Below are positions 21,478 through 32,819 of a stretch of 64,000 nucleotides of DNA, piece after piece; position 1 is the stretch's first letter, and every line of letters begins with the position of its first letter. The notes beneath the pieces are model-generated. The model did not search any database and had not been told where the DNA came from. It was given only the letters and a program-made list of their open reading frames with translations. The stretch comes from Saussurea involucrata (Eukaryota; Streptophyta; Magnoliopsida; Asterales; Asteraceae). The position numbers and the translations under genes were made by a program. The DNA lies in contig CM066317.1 in the NCBI GenBank assembly GCA_033807775.1, positions 13,341,370 through 13,405,369 of the forward strand, given 5' to 3'.

Positions 21478-24400
21478 TCAATGGTGACACTTTTTCAATC
21501 TCATTTGTAAAAAAACCGGGGGTGTAACTTTTTCATTCTCATTTGTCTTGGGGGCCATTTACCAAACGCTTACCTGGGTAAGCGCTTACCAAGTCACATT
21601 ACCTTACCGAATCAATATGACAAGGACCAAAAATCTTGCCTGGTAAGAGTTAAGGCAAGAACCGAGAGTCCGAGAGTCTTACCCCGGTAAGTGATGGTGA
21701 AGACTCTTACCACGGTTAGCGCTTACCGGAAAAATTGTAGTGTAGGATACCGTTTTGGTGGACTAAAATCTTACCCGGTAAGTAAACTATAGCGTTGAAT
21801 TTACCGGTAAGTGCTTACCCGGGTAAGCGTTTGGTAAACGGCCCCTTAGTTTCCTATTTAGAACAATTGAGTTTTTTTTTATCTTAATTAGCGTGAATGC
21901 AAAGTTGTCAAGTTACATTGTAATTCTTGATTACGTGAAAACAATGTTACACCAAAATAACGGATGCCATGTAGACGGTAAACCCGTACATTAGTTAAAA
22001 TTGGTACAAAATATGAAGAATTGAATTATGAAGGCAAAATGTCGTTACACATTTTTTGCCCTTTAAGATTTGTGGAGCGGGATGCTTCTACTTCTTTCCA
22101 AATCCTCATATGAGGTGCTCTAGGGTGTCTTATAGGGTATGGCAAATATTGTCTTTTATACATTCAGTTGCGAACCGGGAGATAACTGAAAGCGCAACAT
22201 GTGTCCCCATTCATCATGAATAATGGACGTGAAATTTTTACAACATTCATGATGAATGTTTCGTGAATGTCCCATACACGTGTAGCGCTCTCGTTGGTCT
22301 CCCGGTTTAAAACGGAAATCAGGTTCTCAACCGAACATGCCCCTAACCATATATATATATATATATGTATATCTATATAAGTGCATCTCTATATCCTCAA
22401 AAAATATTTAGAATCATCAAACCTGAGCATCCACATATCATGCACCATTAGAATTAAAAAGGTTCAAGTTGGTGATGGGCAGACCACTAGTCATATCTAA
22501 TTCACCAGCCTCATAAGTCCTAACTCCTAACTATAATGTGATGTAGTCTTGCTACATGTGCTTCAAATCTTCTGCCTATCCCTAGCAGTATATCTCAAGG
22601 AGTTGGGATTTTTTGGTCAATTATATTTTGAAAATCTGGTTCTATGACTCTATCAATACAACACAATTAGCTTTATAGGACGCCAAATATGTCAAATGTC
22701 TTAATAGATTGCTTTATAGGACTTGGTTTATAAGACCAAACAATTGTGCGTCTCGGCAGCGGACCCTGGATTTTTACCAAGTTGGTGGACATTTAAGGTG
22801 CATCAAAGGCCCGTAAAAGTCACCCAATTGTGTTTTTAGTCTAATTCCACTGTTTCGATGGATTATTTAAAAAATTGGTTGATTTTGAGCAACTTTTTCA
22901 GTTTTTTTTGTTGATGTCCCTTGTATTTTCTAATATCCTAGAGCAGCGCTCAAAGTTTAGCAGGTGCACCTTTCAAACCCAAAAAAAAATCTACATGTGA
23001 AAATCAATTGAGCGGGTGCACTAGACCCCGCTGGGGCCTTCACAGGTCTGCCCCTGGTGCACCTATATAAATGTGTTACAATAAAATGTTAGACGTGTTT
23101 GTGCATTCTAACATGTTTTTTAGGACACTTTAGAGAAGGGTACTATGAACATATTTTTTATAGGTTACAAGATACATTTTTAAAAAAATGTCATATAAAA
23201 AGACTAATAGAACGTTTATTTCAAACTTGATCTAAACATGTTAGGGCTTTCAAACCAACTTACTGTAACACCTTTATATAGGACACCTTTTTGTTCTTAT
23301 AATGCAGTCTATTAGGACATTTAGAAATATTAGGAGTCATATATAGCCGATTTTGTTGTAATGTATATAGATGAGATGTGAAAAGGAAGGATACCTTTCT
23401 GTTCATTTCCTGTACCGCGATCCTGCGCATGCTTTCAACAACATCCACATTTACAAGCTTCCGTTTCTTCCCAATTAGCCATCCACGAGGATAACTGGCG
23501 GTGTCAAAGTCCGGTGGGGGGAGTAAAGATTCAGCCGAAGGCCTTCTACCGTTTAAATCCATTATTGGTTCCAGGGGTTCAAAGAGAGCCTTACGTTTCT
23601 CGGAGAGAACTGTGGGCGGGGTTGATTCTTCCATTTTTTCATCAGTCAAATGCTCTTCCTTATTCTCAGACATCTTATTGACTTCATCTGTTATGTCCTT
23701 GTGCAAATTCTTCGCACTAACTGAAAGCGGAAACCGCTAAATCAATTTGTGTCATTATCGAAAAAACAGCAGTAACTAGATAGTATCTACTGAGACAGAG
23801 CTATGCTACCTGTTTTAGCCTGATTATAATGTTTTAGGCTTTTACTCTTTTAGCCGATTTGGTATTTCTCAATTCCGGGTTTCAAAGAATGTTAGAAGCA
23901 TGGTTCTCTTTTAAGTGAATTTCCTATTACTTTGACAATTTAAAGGTATTTTTATTATTTTAATTTGTAAAACTTTTAATATAATATATGGTATGAACTT
24001 TTATATTTTGTTTTATTTAAGTAACAAGATCTCCAAAAATATTGGAACGTATTTATTTATCTCCACATCACAAAAAACTAAAGGACCCATGATACCATTT
24101 TCATTTTTTCTCACATCATATAAACTTATTACCATGAAACAAATATGTTAAAGGGCCAAAACATGTAGAACCTTTTGTTCATGTCAAAGCACAAAATTGC
24201 ACCCAATTACTTGAATCTAGTTGGATGGTTTTGTTTCAACATATATCTGTGCATGAGCTTTCTTGGTTGATATGTATCCCTCATATCATATTCGAGTGTC
24301 ATAACATGTAAAATATTGAAATTTATCCCTTGAGCAACAAATGTACGTTTTACAATTCACGACTCAGCCTACATAGCAAAGCCCGAAGAAATTCTCTGGC

Positions 24401-25217
24401 TCAATCCTTTCAGTGTTTCTGTGTGTTTTCAACCGCTAGCTGTGTGTTCTTGAGGTTTTAGAGAAGCAATTTAGTGGAATTAGCTGAAACTGTGATCAAT
24501 TTCTTGATTCATAGCTGCAGATTTTGACAGAGTAATGGATGATGGAACGAAGATGGACAAAAATCTCATAAGAAATCAAATGTATCGAAGACTAAAGTCT
24601 TCTAGTCGATATTATTTCAAAGTCGGCGATGGCAAGTCAAAATGTATGGGCCTTGGTAACGAAGAAATATATATTATTAAATTGCAATTACATTTCGCTG
24701 TTCCAAACTCCACCAAACCAAAACACATGGAAGTTTATCCCAATTTTGACCTTTTTTTATCTGAAGCTTGTAATTAATGAAAAATCATGTCTAGTTATGA
24801 TTCATGTGGGAAAAAATGGTTTCAACCCTAGTCATCATCAAATTATAAACCGTGTACAACTATTTCATGAACGGTTACCGTTGTTGAAAAATTATTGTCA
24901 CCTTGTTCCTATTGACGTCTATCTAAATTTCCTCCTGAAATCATGATCATAAAATTGCTTCAGCATATAGTAAATAGACACACAGATCTACTACTCTACG
25001 TAATCAAATCAACATTCATTCACGAAATTGCTGAATTGTGCCCAAAATCCTTCACAAAATTACTGAATTATGCTCAAAATCATTCACAAAAACAAATACA
25101 AATAGCTTAAATATAATTATTACCTGATCTCTTCCGAGATTTCCAGAAAACAGGAGCAGAAGACACCGGAGAGAAGCCATTGATGACAGTCGTCTCCATC
25201 TTGTTTCCATCATCCAT
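20867..25217 (-). CDS. Coiled-coil protein, three exons, 209 aa
   Basis: Exons 25217-25124, 23720-23395 and 21076-20867 join in one frame (94, 326 and 210 bases), each with GT and AG sites (TCAG|GTAATA, TTTCAG|TTAGTG, AAAG|GTATCC, TACAG|GACAGA). The start MDDGNKMETT lies just after a CT-rich leader. The protein has a basic patch (WKSRKRS, about 25-31), an acidic Glu/Lys region, a conserved-looking core (YPRGWLIGKKRKLVNVDVVE, about 106-125) and a C-terminal coiled coil (about 140-195: heptads through DREINGLNEQLEEDARVLEH), then an acidic tail (IDDDDEGSQEP). No signal peptide or membrane helix; the basic patches suggest the nucleus. I do not recognise the family. The 2.3-kb second intron and the 1.4-kb first intron hold transposons and an inverted copy of the gene's own 5' end. 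Confidence 0.7.
21551..21845. mobile_element. Tourist-like MITE, GGTAAG family, copy 3
   Basis: Ends GGGGCCATTTACC and GGTAAACGGCCCC; flanks TTG (left) and TTA (right), a TWA duplication with one change. It has the same inner TACCGGTAAG words. It lies in intron 2 of the coiled-coil gene. A microsatellite (CT then CA) precedes it at 21433-21476. Confidence 0.75.
22173..22307. repeat. Short hairpin element, about 135 bp
   Basis: AACCGGGAGA at the left and TCTCCCGGTT at the right, and the arms continue to pair inward (GCGC.ACATGTGT against ACACGTGTAGCGC, then ATTCATCATGAAT near the tip). Transcribed, it would fold almost fully. It lies in intron 2 of the coiled-coil gene. Confidence 0.6.
22754..23056. 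mobile_element. Non-autonomous hAT-like element, related to 12277-12640
   Basis: Ends CGGCAGCGGACC and, inverted, CAGGGGCAGACC. The interior shares the words 'gagcgggtgcac' and 'aaggtgcacc' with the copy at 12277. Flanks GTGCGTCT and GTGCACCT agree at 6 of 8 bases, so the limits are tentative. In intron 2 of the coiled-coil gene. Confidence 0.5.
24332..24557 (+). repeat. Inverted duplicate of the coiled-coil gene's 5' end
   Basis: This segment, read on the plus strand, matches 25418-25196 read on the minus strand: same 'gagcaacaaatgtacgtttt', 'tgtttctgtgtgttttcaac', 'gttcttgagg', and ATGGATGATGGAA at 24535, the counterpart of the true start codon at 25217. It includes promoter, leader and first codons. 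The frame that starts at 24535 soon leaves homology and is not a gene. Confidence 0.75.
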
Positions 25218-25902
25218 TACTCCGTCGAAATCTACAGCTATGAATCGAGAAATCGATCACAATTCACCAAATTTCTTCTCTAAATCCTCAAGAACACACA
25301 CAGTTGACGGTTGAAAACACACAGAAACACCAAAAGGATTGAGAGAGAATTTCTTTTGGCATTTGTCATTTTGTTGTGTAAGCTGAGTTGTGAATTGCAA
25401 AACGTACATTTGTTGCTCACCCACACCATACAACTATTTTACGGTGAGATCGAGGAAATTGGACGGTCACGATTTGGAGGTGGGGCTCTTTGAAGTCTCC
25501 ACGGCGGATTGTCTATTGTCTCATTTTATCTGCCAAGAAAAATTACCAGAATACCCTTCGGCTTGCGAAATATTACTATAAATATGGAGAGTATATATGG
25601 CCGAACGGGACAAGATGGGAAAATCACAATCACATATTCACATCCCTCTGTTGTATGCTATTATTGCAGAAAGAGTCTCCATGTTTTGGGTTATTCCAGA
25701 AAGACCCATCAAGTATGGCATTTCAACCAAAAAGGCAATAATAATCTAGTTTGTAATACAAGCCATTGAGAATAGTAATGTTGGTAAACCAATTTAGATA
25801 TTTTCATAATTTCATCATAACCTGACATAATATTTTTTGATATATTTGGGATTTATGGAAAGATGTGAAATTGAAAACTTAAGTATGTTTAATTTGTAAC
25901 TT

Positions 25903-26090
25903 TTTTTTTGAAAGGATATCCTAGGCTTTCCCTAGACTAATCACTGACACTGATTGACTGTTAAGCATGCATCCTTGAGATAATTCTTCAGTGGCCACAA
26001 GTTGCCAACGCCTGGATTCAAACCTGGGATAGATGGGTTTCTAAGCCACATCCCCTCAAGGCCTTAACCAGTACGCCACAAACCCTGTGG
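25903..26090 (-). mobile_element. tRNA-derived SINE with 15-bp target duplication
   Basis: Perfect duplication TTTAATTTGTAACTT (25888-25902 and 26091-26105). On the minus strand the head carries an A box TGGCGTACTGG (26068-26078) and a B box GGTTTGAATCC (26014-26024), and the element ends in a short poly-A (plus-strand T run 25903-25909). This is a complete copy. It lies upstream of the coiled-coil gene; 25218-25887 shows no gene. Confidence 0.9.
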
Positions 26091-26281
26091 TTTAATTTGT
26101 AACTTCAAGAAGACCATTTTGGAAAGTGCGCTGTAATTGGTTTATGTTTTGCGGGCGTAGCTTCCCCATCATTTCACTATTTATAAATATTTTATAAAAA
26201 CAAATGCTAATGAGATTTCATTGAAATTTCAGGATTGGAATTTCGGACTTTTCTTTAACTCCTATCAAATCCCATAAACCT

Positions 26282-26693
26282 AGTCCGTTTGGTTTGTAGG
26301 ATTCGAGGGATTTTGAATTCAATCCCATTTTAATCAAATGTTTGGTTTGTAAGGATTGTTTGGTTTGACGGAATGTTTTTTGAGGGATTTATAGTTTTTG
26401 TGTGTTTGATCTATAGAATTGCTATAAATAATTTACAAATAGTTATACAAATAATTAATTATCATTTATTAACTTATTATTAGAAAATACTTTTATTTAA
26501 CATATTTAAACATTATTAGAAACAAATTTTATGAAATCTTGTGAATACCAAATATCCTAATGGGATTTCAAAATATCATGTTTGTGCCTTTGTAGGATTT
26601 ATTGAACCCCAGAATTTTAATTCAGGAATTTTTTAAAACTAAATACAAGATTAAAATAGAACTTAATTCCAAATCCTATGAACTAAACGGGCC
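26282..26693. mobile_element. MITE with GGCCCGTTTAGTT-type ends
   Basis: The left end AGTCCGTTTGGTTTGTAGG and the inverse of the right end GGCCCGTTTAGTTCATAGG match over about 20 bases with few changes. The interior is AT-rich and has a repeated 'ggtttgtagga' motif. A clear target duplication is not visible. Confidence 0.6.
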
Positions 26694-26763
26694 AAGTATT
26701 TTAGTATTCGGATACGTGAATCTTATCAACAATATGAAGGGTGTGCTTATAGAACTTATAAAA

Positions 26764-27450
26764 TGTTGGAGGAATTCGAAAAGTTGAGAGAGAAAGAGAT
26801 GTAGAATAGCTTGGATAAAACGCAGAGGTCGCGTGAGAGGTCGCTTTTCGTAAGAGATATTTCGACCATATATGCCTGGGTATCACGAAATTCTCTAGGG
26901 GATAATCTCTTTGTTTCGATGTATCGATTAAGGCACTAATCGATTCATACTTATACACCTTTAGAGAATCGTAACCTACACTGTATTGAATCAGGAAATA
27001 ATCTCTCATTTAATGAGAGTTGATTGTGGACTTAATGACGTCGGTTACAAAAATTGAGAGTTACAAAGTGAGAAAGATTCCCTGACGCCGGCGCTACTTC
27101 CCGCGCTAGATAAGTAGCGCCAAAAGGGGCGCGGGCAACATTCCAGAGCCCGGTGCTACTTCCCGTGCTAGATAAGTAGCGCCAAAAGGGGCGCGGGCAA
27201 CATTCCAGAGCCCGGCGCTACTTCCCGCGCTAGATAAGTAGCGCCACAAGTGGCCCCGACGCCCAGCTCATGAAACCACTTTGTAACTTGTCGATTTTAA
27301 CCGTCCAACAATCCCGGGTTCTAGTTAGCTTACACGAGTGTGCACTCCACACCTCCTAACTCATGTTATAGCTTATCTAACAACCCCATTATTACCTTTG
27401 TGAATCCAACTACACAAAATGGACCGATGATTTCACTAAAATCACCAACA
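26764..27450 (-). repeat. Copia 3' LTR (687 bp)
   Basis: TGTTGG...CCAACA. It contains three tandem copies of a unit of about 62 bases with 'gcgctacttcccgcgctaga', at about 27090-27255. The other LTR has only two, which explains the length difference. Confidence 0.9.
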
Positions 27451-27960
27451 TTCCTCCCCCATTTTAGTGCAATCCTTGATTCACAAAATAAAATTACAAT
27501 ACAGGTAAACAAACTCATGCATAAATGAAAATATCTAAAAGATTGAATTTCCATCTTAGTACATTACACATTTCAAATACTCGAGAATCCGGGTGTCCTA
27601 TGGATTGAACCCGTTAACCCATTTGAGTACCAGAAAATAACATACACATGAATTAAAAGACTCTCTAACGTATAAACTTGACACTATACAGGCCATGTGT
27701 CCTTATCCATTCGTGAGTGCATCAAAGCCAAGTCCAAGCTTCTTGAAGCGGCCACACTTCCCACTCATATAGGTAGTTCTTTTCCTCATGCACCTGCACA
27801 TGCATTTTTACAAAAGAACAATTACCTCCTTCACTTGCAGTACCGAGCATACACCTTGGGATGACCGTCTTGTGCTCCAATCTCTTAGAGTGAGCTTCCC
27901 CATTGAATTCAACTTCTAACGTTGTATTAGAAGGGAATTGGGTATCTCACTGTTAGAGAT

Positions 27961-28818
27961 TTAGATGGACTTTAATCCCATCCCTATCACCGACTTGTGA
28001 ACCAAGTCCCTAGCTAACCCCTTCGTCAAGTGGTCTGCTAGCTTTTGTTGCGACCGAACAAACTCAACCGAAATCACCCCATTCGTGATTAGCTCATGAA
28101 TCATGCTATGCCTAACACCTAAGTGTCTAGACTTGCAATTATACATTTGACTATAAGCTTTAGCCAAAGTAGCCTCACTATCACAACGGATAGAAATTGG
28201 TGATATTGGTTTCGGCCATAATGGAATTTCATGGACCAAATTCCTTAGCCATTCCGCCTCTTTACCGGCAGCGGCTAACCCCACAAATTCCGACTCCATA
28301 GTCGAACTCGTGATGCAAGTTTGCTTCTTGGAAGCCCATGAGATGGCACCTCCCCCAAGCAAGTATACCCAACCACTCGTGGAAGAGTGATCTTCCAAAT
28401 TGGTAATCCAACTTGCATTCGAATATCCCTCCAATATTGAAGGAAACCCGACATATGACATTACAAGTTTACATGCCTTATGCTCCATCCCGGGCATAAC
28501 AAAACCTTCCGGTTGTTTCATGTAGACTTCCTCCTCCAAATCACCATTCAAGAATGTCGTTTTGACATCCTTTTGGTGAATCACTAAATTGTGAATAGCA
28601 CCTAAAGCTATCAACAATCTAATCGTGGAGATTCTTGCAACCGGGGCATAAGTATCAAAATAACCTATGCCTTCCCGTTGCCTAAAGCCTTGGATCACCA
28701 ATCGAGCCTTGAACTTGTCGATTGACCCATCCGCTTTCATCTTCCTTTTGAAGATCCACTTGCAACCCGGTGGCAAGTCCGATAATACCCAAGTATTATT
28801 TCCCATGATGGAGTCCAT
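27961..28818 (-). pseudogene. Copia reverse transcriptase/RNase H remnant
   Basis: A 285-aa open frame that fuses the first part of the copia RT (WIFKRKMKADGSIDKFKARL ... KDVKTTFLNGDLEEEVY) directly to RNase H (GYSNASWITN ... ISWASKKQTCITSSTMESEF ... ADHLTKGL). The RT centre with the YVDD active site is missing, so an internal deletion joined the two. In RNase H the expected Asp of YSDAS is Asn. Further upstream, 28830-29420 on the same strand holds more pieces: the integrase C-terminal part (ELFDGFWGEAMLTTCFLLNR) and linker, with stops and frame breaks. Confidence 0.85.
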
Positions 28819-29429
28819 CTCATCATGTATTGCTTCTTTCCAGAAAGCAACATCTTGAGACTTAATAGTCTCATCAAATGATTTTGGATCCTCCTCAACA
28901 CTATAACAGTAAGGAATTGGGATCCAATCTCATCTCTTGATCCCTCTACCAAGTACACTTGGAAATCGGGACCAAAGGATTTTTCAATCCTTCCTCTTTT
29001 GCTTATTCGAAGCATCGGAGATTCGGTTGGAACAATTGCTTGTTCATCAACCTCACTAGTTTCACTAGTACTTAGAACTATGTCCTTTGGCCTAGACATT
29101 GAAGAGAATCAAGTCTCATCAAAATTCATCTCCCGATTCTATAACGGTGTGAATCGTTATAGAATCATTAGGTTCAATAACATAGAACCTATATGCTTTG
29201 GAATGCTCGGCATATCCAACAAAGATGCATCACCCAAAGTCTTCCTTTTGGGTTCGGGTAATTGAACAACCGCTCGTCACCCCCAAACTTGAATAAAACT
29301 CAAGTTAGGCCTTTGAACCAAAGTTCATACGGGGTAATCTTGTTCCTTTTATTGGAACTTATGGGAACTCGATTCAACAAGAAACAAGTCGTTAACATGG
29401 CTTCACCCCAAAATCCATCAAACAATTCA

Positions 29430-29885
29430 TAAAGTAACTTAAACAGAATTTTTAAACAAAAAATTCACTTGCAACAAAACAGAATTTTAAACACAAAACT
29501 CATTTGCGATGTAAACAGAATTTAAACAAAATTCATATGTAACATAAACAGAATTTAGACAAAATTCATATGGAACATAAACAGAATTTTAAACACAAAA
29601 TCCATTTGCAACAAAACAGAATTTTAAACAAATTCATTTGCAATAGAAACAGAATTTTAAACAAAAATTCATATGCAACATAAACAGAATTTTAAACCAA
29701 AAATTCATATGCAACATAAACCGAATTTTAAACAAAAATTCATAATCAACATAAACAGAATTTTAAACACAAATTCACATGATATGTAACATAAACAAAA
29801 TTTTAAGCAAACTTCATATGCAACATAAAACAATTTATAAAGCAATATAAAGCAATTCAATTGCATCATACACAAAATTTGAAAC
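29430..29885 (-). repeat. Minisatellite inside the copia element, about 35-bp unit
   Basis: About a dozen copies of a unit like 'acagaattttaaacaaa' plus 'attcatatgcaacata', with lengths varying by a few bases. It takes the place where the integrase catalytic core should be, between protease and integrase C-terminus. Confidence 0.85.
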
Positions 29886-29894
29886 AACATTCTT

Positions 29895-30818
29895 TCATTC
29901 AAATTTTAACTTAAACATGTTATTCAACAAATAACCAAATCCAACAAAAGAGCCACCTTTCGACAAGATGTACTTATCCGACTCATAAACTTGCCTATAC
30001 CCTAACTTATTCAAGATGGTACCGGAAACCAAATTCTTTCGAATTTGCGGTACAAACAAAACATTAAAAAGTTCAACTACTTTGCCAGAACTAAATTCTA
30101 GCCTAACTAAGCCTCTTCCAAGAACGGGAGCCATCGACTCGTTTCCCATGCGAAGCATCGATCCGTCTTCAACCGGTTCCAAAGAAGTGAACCAACGGCG
30201 ATCTTTGCACACATGTCTTTCAGCACCCGAGTTGATCCACCAAGCAATATCATCATCCTGTACATAAAGTGATTCAGATATTAGTGGTACATAATTCAAA
30301 TTTGAATTAAAACCAAAGTCAATTAACTGACCTTGCCGTGGGTTTTGATCCTTGGATCCTTGCCCACTTCCACTCGTGCTTGCACCATTCTTGTTCTTGA
30401 CAACCCGACAATCTCGCTTGAGATGGCCGGTCATCCCACATGTCCAACAGGTTAATTTAACCTTCTTGTTGGGCCCTTTCTTAGCATCATTGAACTTCCG
30501 TTTTCCTTTGAACTTGTTAGTCTTTCCCTCTTCCACCATATTTACCGAAGGTGCAGAAACCTCTTTAACCTTAGGTTTCTCAGCCTCTTGCGCCCGAAGA
30601 GATTCCTCTATGCGCAAGTGACTACCGAGTTGTACAAGAGACAACTCTTCCTTCTTATGTTTCAACATGTGTTTAAAGTCTTTCCAAGAGGGAGGCAATT
30701 TATCAATTATGCTCGATACGGAGATGGATTCGTCCATCTTCATATTGTGTTGAGCATATTGGCCTAAAATGCGAAGGAGCTCATTGTATTGCTCCATCAC
30801 CGGCCTTGAGTCCACCAT
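29895..30818 (-). pseudogene. Copia gag/protease remnant
   Basis: A 307-aa open frame: the second half of the copia capsid (MEQYNELLRILGQY, IIDKLPPSWKDFK), a CCHC zinc knuckle (CWTCGMTGHLKRDC), then the protease region. The protease active-site motif reads WWINSGAERHVC where DSGA(T/S) is normal, so the catalytic Asp is Asn. The gag N-terminus (start 31196, MANDQSVRDMTSKF) is in another frame and broken between 30970 and 30840. Confidence 0.85.
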
Positions 30819-30995
30819 CTTTTAATTGTTGAAATTACAAACCAGGAACTTCTTACTAGAAGCATCCTCCGCCATGTATTTGGACTCGAGAGAGTCCCAT
30901 AGCTCTTTGGCGGATTCAACATTTTGATAGATATCAAAGAGGGAGTCACACATACCGTTTAAAATGTGGCCATGACAAATGTAATCGTCGTTCTT

Positions 30996-31196
30996 TCATT
31001 TGCCGCGACGCCGAGTCACCTCCAATGTCTCGTTCTCCATCACCTCCGGCATTGGGGTGCTCAGCACGTATACGACCTTCAACGTCGTCAGCAAGAAGTG
31101 CATCTTCTTTTGCCATCTACGGAAATCAACGCCTTCAAACTTCTCAAGTTTAGTGAACTTGGAAGTCATGTCTCTCACGGACTGATCATTCGCCAT
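30996..31196 (-). pseudogene. Copia gag N-terminal fragment
   Basis: The frame from 31196 gives FEGVDFRRWQKKMHFLLTTL, the conserved start of copia gag (UBN2 type), about 33 bases after the 5' LTR. It ends in a stop after 66 codons, before the rest of gag at 30818. Confidence 0.7.
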
Positions 31197-31228
31197 CTCT
31201 CTCGCGATAAGCAAATATCTCTTACGAT

Positions 31229-31853
31229 TGTTGGAGGAATTCGAAAAGTTGAGAGAGAAAGAGATGTAGAATAGCTTGGATAAAACGCAGAGATCGCGTG
31301 AGAGGTCGCTTTTCGTAAGAGATATTTCGACCCTATATGCCTGGGTATCACGAAATTCTCTAGGGGATAATCTCTTTGTTTCGATGTATCGATTAAGGCA
31401 CTAATCGATTCATACTTATACACCTTTAGAGAATCGTAACCTACACTGTATTGAATCAGGAAATAATCTCTCATTTAATGAGAGTTGATTGTGGACTTAA
31501 TGACGTCGGTTACAAAAATTGAGAGTTACAAAGTGAGAAAGATTCCCTGACGCCGGCGCTACTTCCCGCGCTAGATAAGTAGCGCCAAAAGGGGCGCGGG
31601 CAACATTCCAGAGCCCGGCGCTACTTTCCGCGCTAGATATGTAGCGCCACAAGTGGCCCCGACGTCCAGCTCATGAAACCACTTTGTAACTTGTCGATTT
31701 TAACCGTCCAACAATCCCGGGTTCTAGTTAGCTTACACGAGTGTGCACTCCACACCTCCTAACTCATGTTATAGCTTAGCTAACAACCCCATTATTACCT
31801 TTGTGAATCCAACTACACAAAATGGACCGATGATTTCACTAAAATCACCAACA
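31229..31853 (-). repeat. Copia 5' LTR (625 bp)
   Basis: Nearly identical to 26764-27450 outside the tandem-unit region, where it has two copies instead of three. High LTR similarity suggests a fairly recent insertion, despite the damaged interior. Confidence 0.9.
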
Positions 31854-32022
31854 TAAAAGACCTTAATGAATAAGACAAAAATATAAAGGCCTTATTGAGA
31901 TAAATCCATAATTCAGGGGGGTCTTATGACAATTTACTCGAACAAAAGAATATGCTCCTCGGTCGTTACATTTTATAGTTCACACGCTTTTCTCGTGTTC
32001 CTTTGTTTCCTTGTTTTTTATA

Positions 32023-32323
32023 GAGTAAATTACATTTTTAGCCCCTGTGGTTTGTTGAAAATTTATATTTTTGTCCTTATGATTTTGGAATTGCGATTTT
32101 CATCCCCATGGTTTATAATTCATCACCTATTTGTTCTTATGATTTAAATTTTATTGCTATTTTCATCCCTATGGTTTACAATTCATTTCTATTTTAGTTC
32201 TTCATACTTAAAAGTTAAAAGTAGTGTTTTAACCTCAAGGACGAAAATAGAAATGAACTGCAAACCACAGGGATGAAATCCACAATTTTTAATAAACCAC
32301 AGGGACTAAAAACGTAATTTACT
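32023..32323. mobile_element. MULE-type MITE with GTAAATTAC ends
   Basis: Left end GAGTAAATTACATTTTTAG, right end CTAAAAACGTAATTTACT, arms inverted over most of the length. Flanks TTTTTTATA (32014-32022 and 32324-32332) form a 9-bp duplication. A relative is at 51671-52020. The stretch 31859-32013 shows nothing. Confidence 0.75.
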
Positions 32324-32693
32324 TTTTTTATATATATTTAAGTAAATTACATGAATGGTCTGGTATGGTCATATTTTGGATATGGTCCCTAATTCGCATT
32401 AATTACACTGGACGTCCCTGTGGTATGCATAAGTGCACGCAGAAGGTCCCTCCGTCTAACGAAATCTGTTAACCCATTTAACTCAAGGGGTGTTTTTGTC
32501 CTTTTACCCTCTCTTTTGTCCTCTTCCTAATAAAAAAAATAAAAAAAGAATAAAGACAATGGACCCCACCCCTACCCCAACTACAACACCTCCCCCTCCC
32601 CCCCCCCCCCCCCCAAACTTTTTATTCCTCAAACCACCATCGAGACCCAACCTGCCGTACCTCCCTTGAGACCTGCAACTCTCTCTCTCAACT

Positions 32694-32819
32694 ATGAAAT
32701 CTCCGAAACCACCTTCGAGCTTGCCTCATCTGCTTCACACTTTAACCCTACCCCATCGGGTCTTTTCTTCTCTGAATCTGTGTGCAATAGGTGAAACTAA
32801 TGCTCTTTTAAACAGAAAG
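32694..32819 (+). other. Possible captured gene fragment (first exon)
   Basis: ATG at 32694 opens 42 codons ending AACAGAAAG|GTAAG, a strong donor. The peptide (LPHLLHTLTLPHRVFSSLNL and flanks) is rich in Ser, Leu, His and Arg and nearly free of acidic residues, like a mitochondrial transit peptide. A CT-rich leader precedes it. No continuation exon was identified. Confidence 0.35.

Larger units (their letters stand above)
26764..31853 (-). mobile_element. Ty1/copia LTR retrotransposon, complete ends, decayed interior
   Basis: Two LTRs (26764-27450 and 31229-31853) begin TGTTGG and end CCAACA, and the whole is flanked by a perfect TAAAA duplication (26759-26763 and 31854-31858). On the minus strand the order is gag, protease, remnant of integrase, RT, RNase H: the copia order. 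A polypurine tract (AAAATGGGGGAGGA, minus strand) stands directly before the 3' LTR. The usual TGGTATCAGAGC primer site after the 5' LTR is absent. Large deletions removed most of integrase and the RT centre, so it is not autonomous. Confidence 0.92.

Noticed and set aside
24535..24946. Plus-strand frame starting ATGGATGATGG.
   Set aside because: It is the inverted copy of the coiled-coil gene's first codons and loses homology at once; no other coding evidence.
29430..29885. Regularly spaced repeats resembling a CRISPR array.
   Set aside because: The units are contiguous with no unique spacers, lie inside a copia element, and the genome is a plant's.
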